Assembly (NCBI RefSeq): GCF_015500095.1
Contig: NZ_CP062983.1
Span: forward strand, 3,720,001-3,784,000
Direction: 5' to 3'
Source: Phototrophicus methaneseepsis
Lineage (GTDB): Bacteria > Chloroflexota > Anaerolineae > Aggregatilineales > Phototrophicaceae
Length of the DNA stretch: 64,000 nucleotides
In this document: positions 8,179-17,400 of the stretch, piece by piece
Layout of the letters: each line of letters starts with the position of its first letter
Position numbering within the stretch: position 1 is the first letter of the stretch
Made by a program: the position numbers and the translations under genes
Notes under the pieces: model-generated
Database searches by the model: none
The model's input: only the letters and a program-made list of their open reading frames with translations
What the model was told of the DNA's origin: nothing

Positions 8179-9348
8179 CTAAGATGTGCCATCTACAGTG
8201 AGAATATGAGTCACTGCTGTTGATGCCAAACCACCCAGATTCTGGATAAGGGCTTTGCTTGCCCCCTGGACCTGATTATCAACAGCAGAACCACGCAACT
8301 GCAGGCTGGCTTCCACTGCCTGATAAACACCAGCGGCCCCGGCGGGGTTACCCCGGCTCTTCATGCCGCCAAAGGTGCTAATCGGCAATTTACCCGTTAA
8401 ACCGAGATCAGCGCCTTCATTACCAGCGAGCTGCCAACCTGCCCCGCGCTCAGCCAATCCCATCGCTTCGAGAGAAAGAGCGGTCATGATGGTAAATGCG
8501 TCATTCAATTCATACAGAGACATATCGTTGATAGATGCACCAGCTTGATGTAGCGCCTTCTCAGTAGAAGCAGCAACCGCAGAGAAAGACAGCATGTCTG
8601 CCCGCTCCTGGATCATGAAAGCATCCGTTGCAGCCGCACTACCTTTGATATAAATGGGCTGCGGCGACAGATCCGGCGCGCTCTCTGCAGAAGCGATCAC
8701 AACCGCCGCGGCCCCGTCACCATCAGGCGCGCCATCGAATAAGCTCACAGGCTCAGCAACCATAGGCGCCTTTGCAAAAGCCCCTGCCCGCAGCTTATTA
8801 CGATACATGGCATTCGCATTAAGGCTTCCATTCAGGTGCGCATTCAAGCTAAAGCCTTCGAAAGCCCCCAGTTCAACCCCAAATTCATACATATAGCGAC
8901 GCATTAATAAAGCCGCCATAGCAGGCAAAGTGGCCCCATGCCGAGATTCATAGTCTGCATCCAGGCTGATATTACGGGCCGCAACGCGCGCGCTAGCCAC
9001 AATATCAGTCGCCTTCTCAACACCGATAACAAGTGCCGTCCGCACATCGCCAGAAGCGACAGCTAGATGGGCAGCGCGCAAAGCAGCCCCACCAGAAGCA
9101 TCACCGGCTTCAATCGTGTAAGCTTCGACGCCTGTCAAATTGAGAAAATCAGCAATGAGCGCACCTAAATGTGCCTGGCTATTAAACGTGCTACCGTATG
9201 CATTGGCGACGTAGACCACATCAGGACGCTGAACGCCTGCATCCTGTAATGCTTGAATAGCAGCTTCTGCCGCTAATTCACGCAAACTGACACCCCAATG
9301 CTCAGAGACTGGCGTCATACCAACGCCGATAATAGCTGTATTCGTCAT
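8179..9348 (-). CDS. Archaeal-type thiolase-like protein with all three catalytic residues replaced
   Basis: 389 residues from the ATG at 9348 (AAGGAG 11 nt upstream; a GTG at 9360 overlapping the mvaS stop is the alternative). The overall pattern matches archaeal/SCP2-type thiolases that pair with HMG-CoA synthase. The nucleophile motif, normally E-A-A-C-A-S-G-G-A, reads EAGDASGGAA, so Cys is Asp. The HDAF-type motif reads LNDAF (His to Asn) and the GHPxGA motif reads GNPAGAAG (His to Asn). FGGMKSRG and the C-terminal NLGG remain. It probably cannot run the thiolase reaction and may be a structural partner of MvaS. Its place between mvaS and the DUF35 genes matches the archaeal complex. Confidence 0.85.
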   Translation of the reverse strand: MTNTAIIGVGMTPVSEHWGVSLRELAAEAAIQALQDAGVQRPDVVYVANAYGSTFNSQAHLGALIADFLNLTGVEAYTIEAGDASGGAALRAAHLAVASGDVRTALVIGVEKATDIVASARVAARNISLDADYESRHGATLPAMAALLMRRYMYEFGVELGAFEGFSLNAHLNGSLNANAMYRNKLRAGAFAKAPMVAEPVSLFDGAPDGDGAAAVVIASAESAPDLSPQPIYIKGSAAATDAFMIQERADMLSFSAVAASTEKALHQAGASINDMSLYELNDAFTIMTALSLEAMGLAERGAGWQLAGNEGADLGLTGKLPISTFGGMKSRGNPAGAAGVYQAVEASLQLRGSAVDNQVQGASKALIQNLGGLASTAVTHILTVDGTS

Positions 9349-9356
9349 GGTATCGC

Positions 9357-10430
9357 TCACTCCTTCAATTTGCCGCGATAGCGTGCGTAGGTAGCGTAAT
9401 CAATTTCAATGCGGCGGCTGATGTAATCACGCGTTTTCGGAGCCAACGACTGCCGATCTGTAATTTTGTCAGTGACCAGGATGTCGAATGCATCCGACCC
9501 TGCCCCACTACCATAGCTGACCATCAGCAAGCGATCTCCCGGCTTAGCAATATCGAGAATGGCTGTCAGGCCAATCATGCAAGAGCCTGAGTACACATTA
9601 CCGATTTCATTGGCTAACAAACCAACTTCGATTTGCTCAGCACTGAAACCCAGCATCTTCGCCACACGGCTAGGGAATTTAACATTGGGCTGATGGAATA
9701 CTGCATGCGTGTAATCCGATGCACTCGTATCCATCAATTCCAGCAGCTTGCTTGCCGCTGAATAAGCATGTTGGAAATAAGCAGGTTCGCCTGTAAAACG
9801 ATCCCCATGGCTAGGATATGCTTCTTCAGCACGACGCCAAAAGTCAGGCGTATCTGTCACATAGCTGTAGCTACCCTGATAAACTGCAAGCGCTTCTTCG
9901 GCTGGCCCTAGCAAGAAGGCCGCTCCGCCAGAAGCTGCCGTATACTCCAGAGCATCACCAGGACGACCTTGAGCAGTGTCCATGCCGATGCTGAGTGTAT
10001 ACTGCCCCATACCGCTGCCTACGATACCAATAGAAGCCTGGACCGCTTCAGTCCCAGCTTTACAGGCAAATTCCCAGTCAGCGGCCTGGATATTCGGTGC
10101 AGCGCCAATCGCTTCTGCCACGATAGTGCTACTAGGCTTCACCGCATAAGGGTGACTTTCACTACCGACCCACACGGCGCGCAATTTGCTTGGCGATATC
10201 TGTGCACGTTTAACCGCATTACGCGCAGCTTCAATCGACATCGTAATGACATCTTCATCAAGCCCTGCAACGGCCTTTTCCTTAACAGGTGAACCACCAA
10301 GTCCATTGGTCCAGATGCGGGCAACTTCAGACCCAGGGAGTCGGTACTGTGGGACATAAGCGCCGTAACCGACGATACCCACAGCACGATCTGGCTGCAT
10401 CAGCAAGCCATTATGCTTATCAACTGTCAT
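9357..10430 (-). CDS. mvaS: Hydroxymethylglutaryl-CoA synthase, archaeal type
   Basis: 357 residues from the ATG at 10430 (weak GGGA ribosome site); upstream in-frame ATGs up to 10466 lie inside mvaA and are less likely. It condenses acetyl-CoA with acetoacetyl-CoA to HMG-CoA. Catalytic elements are intact: Glu in [15 protein letters not shown], the nucleophilic Cys in [13 protein letters not shown] and the His in [21 protein letters not shown] at the N-terminus and GSGAGSDAF near the C-terminus fit archaeal-type enzymes better than staphylococcal or eukaryotic ones. The start overlaps the end of mvaA by 11 bp, so translation is probably coupled. Confidence 0.93.
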   Translation of the reverse strand: MTVDKHNGLLMQPDRAVGIVGYGAYVPQYRLPGSEVARIWTNGLGGSPVKEKAVAGLDEDVITMSIEAARNAVKRAQISPSKLRAVWVGSESHPYAVKPSSTIVAEAIGAAPNIQAADWEFACKAGTEAVQASIGIVGSGMGQYTLSIGMDTAQGRPGDALEYTAASGGAAFLLGPAEEALAVYQGSYSYVTDTPDFWRRAEEAYPSHGDRFTGEPAYFQHAYSAASKLLELMDTSASDYTHAVFHQPNVKFPSRVAKMLGFSAEQIEVGLLANEIGNVYSGSCMIGLTAILDIAKPGDRLLMVSYGSGAGSDAFDILVTDKITDRQSLAPKTRDYISRRIEIDYATYARYRGKLKE

Positions 10431-11730
10431 GTGATATTGTCCCATCACTGTTGAGCTTTTGAACAAGTTCTTTAGCGTACTCCAATCGAATACGCTGATT
10501 TGCGATCATTTGTTGGGCGATACGGCCAACATCCTGGCTCGCAGCCCCGGCAGCGACCGCAAGCTGCCTCGCGTGCATCCGCATATGCCCCGCTTGTATC
10601 CCATCTGTAGCCAGTGCGCGGATTGCTGCCAAATTTTGAGCTAGGCCCACAGCAGCTACAATTTCCGAGAGCTGCTGTGCAGATGAAATATCGAGGATGC
10701 GCAAAGCAAGCTGTGCCACAGGGTGAACGCGAGTTGCCCCACCCACAATACCAACCGCTAATGGCACATCGATACGACCGCGCAAATTACCATCTTCATC
10801 CTGCCACCATTTCGTCATGCTGGTATAGCGGCCATCGCGTGCAGCATAAGCATGAGCACCAGCCTCGACAGCACGCCAATCATTACCCGTCGCGAGGATG
10901 ACCGCATCAATACCATTCATAATGCCCTTATTATGCGTCGCAGCCCGGTAAGGATCAACTTCAGCAAAGACAGCCGCCTCGACAATCGCCTGTACGACCT
11001 CTTCACCAGTCATTTCACCACGAGCCAATTCCGAGGCAGGAATCATCCCCTCAGCATGGGCTTTACGGCGATCTGTCAGGTTACTCAGGATACGTAAATT
11101 AACACGTCCACTGGTCAGTGCCTCAATGTCAGGCGCGATGTGCTCAACGGCTGTATTAATGATGTTGGCACCCATGGCGTCGCGCGTATCAATAAGCAGG
11201 TGCACAATTAACATATTCCCGACACTGGTGTTGGGATATTGAAAGACCTCGATGTCTCGACTACCACCACCGTATTTAAGGATACTGCCACCAACTTCAT
11301 CAGCTTTAGCTAATAGCATTTGTTTATTAGCTAAAACTTGTTGTTCAGCAGTATCGAGGTTTTCAATATCCAAAACCTGTATTTGACCAATCATGACTGG
11401 ATCATCACTGGAGGTAATGAAACCACCACCTTCACGGAACAACCTTGCAGCATTGCTAACAGCAGCAACAACTGAGGGTTCTTCGATAACCATAGGGATG
11501 AGATAATCTCGATCATTGATACGGAAATTGGTAGCAATACCTAATGGCAAACTGAAAATACCAATGGCATTTTCAATCATATTGGCAGCATCTTCTACGG
11601 ATAGACCTGCTACCCCACTAAGGGTATCACTAGCTGAAGACGAGAGGTCTGTCCACTCAATGAGTGTAGACAATCTCTCTTGCCAACTTTTCTTATAATA
11701 ACCTGATAGTCTGGAGCTCTTCTCGTTCAT
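10420..11730 (-). CDS. mvaA: Hydroxymethylglutaryl-CoA reductase, class II-like
   Basis: 436 residues. It reduces HMG-CoA to mevalonate. Class II features are visible: [17 protein letters not shown], the catalytic Glu in [11 protein letters not shown], the Lys in [20 protein letters not shown] with the Asp right after it, and the His in [14 protein letters not shown] near the C-terminus. Together with mvaS it makes mevalonate for isoprenoids. The kinases and decarboxylase of the lower pathway are not in this window. Degradative class II enzymes run the reverse reaction, but linkage to mvaS supports a biosynthetic role. It is the first gene of the minus-strand mevalonate unit; the 16-bp shared element lies 28 nt upstream. 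Confidence 0.93.
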   Translation of the reverse strand: MNEKSSRLSGYYKKSWQERLSTLIEWTDLSSSASDTLSGVAGLSVEDAANMIENAIGIFSLPLGIATNFRINDRDYLIPMVIEEPSVVAAVSNAARLFREGGGFITSSDDPVMIGQIQVLDIENLDTAEQQVLANKQMLLAKADEVGGSILKYGGGSRDIEVFQYPNTSVGNMLIVHLLIDTRDAMGANIINTAVEHIAPDIEALTSGRVNLRILSNLTDRRKAHAEGMIPASELARGEMTGEEVVQAIVEAAVFAEVDPYRAATHNKGIMNGIDAVILATGNDWRAVEAGAHAYAARDGRYTSMTKWWQDEDGNLRGRIDVPLAVGIVGGATRVHPVAQLALRILDISSAQQLSEIVAAVGLAQNLAAIRALATDGIQAGHMRMHARQLAVAAGAASQDVGRIAQQMIANQRIRLEYAKELVQKLNSDGTISHDS

Positions 11731-11757
11731 GTTTAGAGCTATATCATGGATGTTCTG

Positions 11758-11773
11758 TCAAAAGCTCTCATGA
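11758..11773 (-). promoter_or_regulatory. 16-bp element shared by the mvaA and DUF35 upstream regions
   Basis: TCATGAGAGCTTTTGA (minus strand) occurs here and, identically, at 8119-8134 upstream of the 7996 start. Here it runs into TTGACA, a good -35 hexamer, and GATATAGC follows. In both copies GAACA lies a few bases downstream of the element, so the similarity extends beyond the 16 bp. It may be a common promoter or operator for the mevalonate genes. Confidence 0.5.
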
Positions 11774-11822
11774 TTGTGAATGATAGTACAAAACTTACCA
11801 TAGCTTGATTGGTTTACTGACT

Positions 11823-12617
11823 ATGCGAAATATATGTATTCTGGGGATTTTTTTACTGCTAACAACAATCACAGCAGAAACACAGGACAAACGCATCTAT
11901 CAAACAGATGGCACATTGAGACGGATCTATACGCCCATTCTGATGTATCACTACATTAGTGAACTACCACCAGAAGCAGACGACATCCGCATAGGGCTTA
12001 CCGTTCTACCACATCAATTTGCTGATCACATGGCTTACTTGCGTGATCAAAATTACCAGACGATATCTATGGATCAACTCGATGAGGCATTGCGTTATGG
12101 TGTGTCGTTACCCCAAAATCCAATCATCCTGACATTTGATGACGGTTACATTGACCATTACACAGCAGCCACACCTATACTCAAACAGAATGGTTTTCAG
12201 GGTATTTTTTACGTGATTACTGCTTTTGCAGATAACAATCTTCCAGGCTATATGAATTGGCAGCAAATCAATGACATCGCAGCAGATGGTATGTGGATTG
12301 GTTCACATACGAAAAACCATGTCGAGCTAACGGATCGAAGTTATGATTATCTCGTCTATGAAATTCTGGGCAGTCTGGAAAGTATTGAACAGCATACAGG
12401 CAACTATCCAACAACGTTTTCTTATCCTATTGGCCGTTATGATGAAACAACCCTGGATGTTGTTGATACAACCGAGATTAAGCGATCTGTGACGACCTTC
12501 CCTGGCGCATATCATACGACTGATAATCGTCATGAAGTGAGTAGGCTCCGAGTGACCTCAGACATGGAAGCCGCTGGGTTAGATCAAATGCTTCGTTTCT
12601 ATCGAGATTTGCGATAA
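11823..12617 (+). CDS. Secreted polysaccharide deacetylase (NodB/CE4 family)
   Basis: 264 residues from the ATG at 11823, where a short signal peptide begins (MRNICILGIFLLLTTITA); a TTG at 11805 extends the frame without a ribosome site. The CE4 fold motifs are present: PILMYHYIS, motif 1 LTFDDGYIDHY with the catalytic and metal-binding Asp pair, motif 2 SHTKNHVELT with the two His ligands, and motif 3 FSYPIGRYDE. It should remove N- or O-acetyl groups from a cell-wall or extracellular polysaccharide outside the membrane; the substrate cannot be read from the sequence. It is monocistronic, divergent from mvaA, with a terminator at its 3' end. Confidence 0.88.
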   Translation: MRNICILGIFLLLTTITAETQDKRIYQTDGTLRRIYTPILMYHYISELPPEADDIRIGLTVLPHQFADHMAYLRDQNYQTISMDQLDEALRYGVSLPQNPIILTFDDGYIDHYTAATPILKQNGFQGIFYVITAFADNNLPGYMNWQQINDIAADGMWIGSHTKNHVELTDRSYDYLVYEILGSLESIEQHTGNYPTTFSYPIGRYDETTLDVVDTTEIKRSVTTFPGAYHTTDNRHEVSRLRVTSDMEAAGLDQMLRFYRDLR

Positions 12618-12657
12618 CGAGTTGTTATAATGACTATGCGAAGTAAACAGATAAAAT

Positions 12658-12682
12658 AAAACCCGACAGGCGCCGGGTCATA
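12658..12682. terminator. Probable bidirectional terminator
   Basis: ACCCG (12661-12665) pairs with CGGGT (12674-12678) across an 8-nt loop, with an A-rich stretch on the left and a T run on the right. It separates the deacetylase gene from the convergent small membrane protein gene. Confidence 0.6.
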
Positions 12683-12700
12683 TTTTTAAAGCAGAATGTC

Positions 12701-12949
12701 TTAGTCAGGCAAAATCTTCGTATCCAGGAAGCGATCCATCCAGATCATCAGAATGACGCCAATCGGGACAGATGTCACTAGAAAGTAGATCGTGCCATAT
12801 GTTTCAATACTCACAGCCTTCGATGCCTGAGCCGAAGTAATGTAAGGCAGCAGATCAAAGCCAACAGTGATGATCAAAAACGTGATCACCGCGCCTAAAA
12901 TCTGAGAAAGAACAACCACCAACAGACGTTTGAGGGTTAGAGACGACAT
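12701..12949 (-). CDS. Small two-helix membrane protein of unknown function
   Basis: 82 residues with two strong transmembrane segments, about residues 8-32 (VVVLSQILGAVITFLIITV) and 50-70 (TIYFLVTSVPIGVILMIWM). A short Ala/Ser-rich loop connects them and the tail is charged (DRFLDTKILPD). The gene is supported by a strong ribosome site (GAGGAG, 6-nt spacer to the ATG at 12949) and a terminator on its 3' side. I do not recognise the family. It lies divergently from the serine palmitoyltransferase-like gene. Confidence 0.65.
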   Translation of the reverse strand: MSSLTLKRLLVVVLSQILGAVITFLIITVGFDLLPYITSAQASKAVSIETYGTIYFLVTSVPIGVILMIWMDRFLDTKILPD

Positions 12950-13027
12950 AAACTACTCCTCTTAGTTCGCACCAATAGAGGTATTGTACCGACGCAATTA
13001 CCCCCATGCAAGTAACGAATCCCATTT

Positions 13028-13063
13028 ACTTGTGTTTTTACTCACAAGTTCACACGTTGTGAA
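13028..13063. promoter_or_regulatory. Two inverted repeats in the divergent promoter region
   Basis: ACTTGTG (13028-13034) and CACAAGT (13043-13049) form a 7-bp inverted repeat with an 8-bp spacer. Directly after it, TTCACA-CGT-TGTGAA (13049-13063) is a 15-bp palindrome. Both sit between the small membrane protein gene (-) and the SPT-like gene (+) and look like operator sites. No cognate regulator is adjacent. Confidence 0.4.
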
Positions 13064-13212
13064 ACTTTTTAAATACTGCTAAACTAACGGCACTGTCATG
13101 CCAGCATAGAGACACCATCCATCCGCATTGCCCTTCTATTAGCAAAACTGCCATTTTGCTCAAATCTCAGGACAATGAAAGTGATAGTTGGTGCCACATA
13201 GGGAGTCATTCC

Positions 13213-14412
13213 GTGGCCGATCTTTTCGATAAAGTTAGTAACTTCACCATCGCCAAAGAAGCAATGGCAATGGGCATATACCCTTACTTCCGCGCCCTGA
13301 GCGACTCAGAAGGGGTTACCGCCACTTTTGAGGGCAAAGATGTGGTTATGCTGGGCTCAAATAACTATCTGGGCCTCACCACCGATCCTCGTGTTCGCAA
13401 AGCGTCTGAAGAAGCACTGCACCGGTTCGGCACAAGCGTAACAGGATCTCGCTTTTTAAACGGCACACTGGAACTCCATCTGGAACTGGAACGCCGTCTC
13501 GCCAAATTCGTAGGTAAAGAAGCTGCACTGGTCTTCTCGACAGGCTACCAGGCCAACCTAGGTGCAATTTCCGCCATCGCAGGCAAAGGCGACATCATTA
13601 TCCTCGACAAAGACGCACACGCTAGCATTGTTGATGGCGTTATGCTCTCTCGGGGCGAAATGAAGCGCTTTAAGCACAATGACCTGGAAGACCTGGAGCG
13701 TGTCCTCAGCAAATCGCCGGAAGAAGCCGGTAAACTCGTCATCGTCGATGGCGTTTACAGCATGGGCGGTGATATCGCTCCTCTGCCAGAAATTGCTGAA
13801 ATCTGCAAACGTCACGGGGCACGCCTGATGGTCGATGATGCCCACGGTGTCGGTGTAACAGGCCAGGGCCGCGGCACAATGGCCCACTTCGGTCTCACAG
13901 ATGAGATCGATCTGATGATGGGTACCTTCAGCAAGAGCTTCGCCTCTATCGGCGGCTTCGTCGCTGGCTCAGCAGACATCATCCACTTCATTCAACATCA
14001 CGCTCGGTCACTGATCTTTTCAGCAGCCCTCCCTGCCCCGAACGCAGCTGCTGTCCTTGCCGCTCTGGATATCATCGAGACAGAACCCGACCATGTTGCA
14101 CGCGTCTGGAAAAATGCAGATTACATGCGTGAACACCTTAAGGAATTAGGCTATAACACCGGGAATAGCAATACACCTATTATTCCGGTCATCATCGGGG
14201 AAAAATACAAAACAGCCCTCACGTGGCGCGCCCTGATTGAAGCAGGCGTCTACACCAATCCGGTTATCCCGCCAGCAACGCCGCCAAACGGCTCGCTGTT
14301 GCGTACAAGCTACACCGCAACCCAAACACAAGATCACCTTGATCGCGCTCTGGCAGCCTTTAAGAAGGTTGGCGTTGATCTTGATCTGATACCTACGGCA
14401 GATCCTGCATAA
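13213..14412 (+). CDS. Serine palmitoyltransferase-like alpha-oxoamine synthase (PLP)
   Basis: 399 residues from the GTG at 13213, preceded by AGGGAG with a 7-nt spacer; an in-frame ATG at 13156 lacks one. It is an alpha-oxoamine synthase that condenses an amino acid with an acyl-CoA. The AMGIYPYFR start, GSNNYLGL, FGTSVTGSRFLNGT and GKEAALVFSTGYQANLG resemble bacterial serine palmitoyltransferases more than KBL or BioF. PLP residues include the DDAHGVG motif and Lys241 in MGTFSKSFASIGGF. If it is SPT it would make 3-ketosphinganine, the first step of sphingolipid synthesis. 2-Amino-3-ketobutyrate ligase or 8-amino-7-oxononanoate synthase activity cannot be excluded. Confidence 0.8.
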   Translation: MADLFDKVSNFTIAKEAMAMGIYPYFRALSDSEGVTATFEGKDVVMLGSNNYLGLTTDPRVRKASEEALHRFGTSVTGSRFLNGTLELHLELERRLAKFVGKEAALVFSTGYQANLGAISAIAGKGDIIILDKDAHASIVDGVMLSRGEMKRFKHNDLEDLERVLSKSPEEAGKLVIVDGVYSMGGDIAPLPEIAEICKRHGARLMVDDAHGVGVTGQGRGTMAHFGLTDEIDLMMGTFSKSFASIGGFVAGSADIIHFIQHHARSLIFSAALPAPNAAAVLAALDIIETEPDHVARVWKNADYMREHLKELGYNTGNSNTPIIPVIIGEKYKTALTWRALIEAGVYTNPVIPPATPPNGSLLRTSYTATQTQDHLDRALAAFKKVGVDLDLIPTADPA

Positions 14413-14437
14413 TCTGCATAACATCATATAGCGAAAA

Positions 14438-14473
14438 CAAAAAAGCGGATGGGATAACCCATCCGCTTTTTTC
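14438..14473. terminator. Strong bidirectional intrinsic terminator
   Basis: A 15-bp perfect stem (arms 14439-14453 and 14458-14472, core GCGGATGGG) with an ATAA loop and A and T runs at its ends serves both the SPT-like gene (+) and the convergent RND gene (-). Confidence 0.92.
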
Positions 14474-14488
14474 ATGCTTCCTTGCCAC

Positions 14489-17400
14489 CTACGAGCCAGA
14501 GTCCTTTGTGTCGACATCCGTCATAGGGGTCTCTCGGCCTAACGAGCGCAGCACAAGCTGTGTGAGCTGCGACAGCACATAATACACTGCCGGCACAACC
14601 AACAACGTGAGCAACATACTGCTCAAAACACCACCAATCACGACTGTACCCAGTTCCTTGGCAATAATCGCACCTTCAGACAGCCCCAGCGACAGGGGTA
14701 TCAGCGCGATAATGGTTGCAATCGTCGTCATGAGGATGGGCCGTAGACGCCGCGCCCCGGCTTCCACAAGCGCATCATACAAACCCATACCACGCTCGCT
14801 CCGGTTCGAGTTCACCCGGTCGATGAGCACGATCGCATTCGTAATCACAAGGCCAAGCAGCATCAACAAGCCAATCATGGCGGAAATACCCAACACGCGA
14901 TCTGTAATCGTCAAAGCAATTGCAGCCCCTACTGGTGCCACAATCACGCTGAAGATGATCGCAATCCAGTACACAAGTGAGCCAAACACCACGATCAGAA
15001 TGATAATGATGATGACAAGCGCGCTCAGAATCGCCACACCCAGATCTTCAAAGCCTTCTGTCTGAATCTGACTATCAAAGCCCTGCGTAATTTCAACACC
15101 ATCAGGCAGTTCTACGTTTTCTGCCAGGACGTCGATCGCTGTCTGTGTAAGCCCGATCGTATCCTCTGTCTCCAGTTCGGCGGTATAGCTTAAGGCAGGC
15201 TTCTGATCAATGCGTACATATGTCACAGAGCCGCCCTCTGCCCCTGGCATAGCAGCAGCCGAAAGATTACTCTCGACATTCGTAATACCATCAATGCCGT
15301 TCAGCGTTTCGATGATAACCGGATCAAGCTCTTCAAGCACAGCCTGATCTGGCCCAGAGAGCACCAGTTCAAAACCACTAAAGCCCTCGCTTGTTAGGCT
15401 GCCTGCAGTTACAGATACATTCTCTTCGCCGAAGATTTCAAAAGCACGATCACGCAGCACATGGACATACTCATCAGCGGCCTCCATGGATGTGATACCC
15501 ACAGTAATATCAGCTACATTTTCGCTTACGCTCTCACCAGCGAAGAGCGCTTCAAAGCTAAAGCCACTCCCACCGACCGTTTCACGGATGGTCGAGCGTT
15601 CATCTTCAGGGATTGTGTCATCAATGAAGTTGGCCATCTCCACCACGAGACGATTTGTCTCGATGATAGAAGTCCCCTCTGGCATATTCACAGATACGGA
15701 AATTTGCGGCTCGCCAAAATCAGGCAAGAACGTAAGTGGCCTAGTTGCCGCGAGGATAACGCTCAGCACAATCGATAGCAGTGCAATGATGATGATACCA
15801 AACCGCGTGGCGTTACTCCTTAGGGCAAACTTCAGTGAAGGCACATAAAGCCGTTCCATCCAGCTATCTTCTTCTTCATGAATTTCACTCGCAGAGATGA
15901 AAATAGAAGCAAGAGCCGGAACAACCGTAATCGCCACGACGAAAGACCCAGCCAGAGCATACGTCACAGCCAGACCAAATGGCAGGAAGAACTCACCGAC
16001 GATACCACCCGTGAAGCCCAGCGGCAGGAAGACAACGACAGCAATCATCGTCGCGGAGAAGATCGCAACAGACACATCGCGGGTCCCCTCGATGATGGCA
16101 TCATGCTTATCAAGGCCACGTTCAATCTCGCGATAGATATTCTCCAAAACCACAATCGAATCATCGACCACGCGCCCAATAGCGACCGTCAGGCCGGAAA
16201 GCGTCATAATGTTGAGCGTTAGCTCCTCAAATGGCAGCCAGTGCATCATCGCCAACGCTGCCAGAATCGACAGCGGAATGCTGATACCAATGACAATCGT
16301 GCTCCGCCAAGCGGGGTATGGTAACGTGCCAGGCCACACAACGATCAATAGACCAGCAATGATGCCGGCAATACCAATCACACGCATCAACGGATCAGCC
16401 AGATCCCAAGCAACCTGCAAATCCCCATTGGCAACGCTATTAAGCGATGACAATTGGAATAGCAGGAAGCCAACAGACAACGCAACAAGCAGTGCGCCAA
16501 CAATGCTACGACCACGCCGTCCCCAGACACCCCCACTCAAGAATATCAGGATGTTAATCACAGCGAAGAAAGCCCCAAGGCTACCTTCCCGGACCACACC
16601 ACTAATAGACTCTTCAATGAAGCTGCTCTGCTCAAAGGCGATTGTCACATCAATATCGTCATTAGCCGCATTCACACCCTCGACGATATCGTTAACCGCG
16701 TAGAATGCCTCAACAGTATTAGCATCTGAGCGCTTGTATACCGTCACAGATAAGCTTGAGTTACCATTCGCCCGCGTAACCTGTGTCGTCGGGATGAAGA
16801 TTTCATCTGCCGTTGCCCGTTCCTGTATCGCCTGAGGCAGCGCAGCAAGCACATCCGGTTGCAACATCTGCAAAGCTTGTGGTTGCAGATTTGTAAGGAA
16901 CGCATCATCTCGCTCATTGATATAGGTCAAAGCATCAACACTCAATTCACCAATGAGGTCAGGCGCCAGGGACGCGCCCTGCCCCGTCAGAAATGAATTG
17001 ACAAACTCCGCTGGGGCGCCAATCACTTCGCTATGTCGCACAATATCCGATGCATTATCAAGTGAATCAACACCAGGGATGAAAGCAACGATCATCTGCC
17101 AGGTTGGCCCCAGGGCGGGCGCATCCGGGTCTGTTGGCTCAATATCTGTATCAACTGTGTAAAGATCAGAGAGTTCCTGCGCGGCTGATGGTGCATCACC
17201 CGATGCAATCGCATCAATCTGGTTACGTGTCTCATCATCTAAACCAGCTAAGACATCCTCAGGTAATTCAGCCAGCACCTCTGGCGAGAGTTTCAACAGA
17301 ACATCTGTAGAAAGTTCCTCAAAGAAATCCGGCTCCTCTTGCTGGAAATACATAATCAACGTCGGCGTTAAGCTATCGAACAGGCGAACCTCATAGCCTG

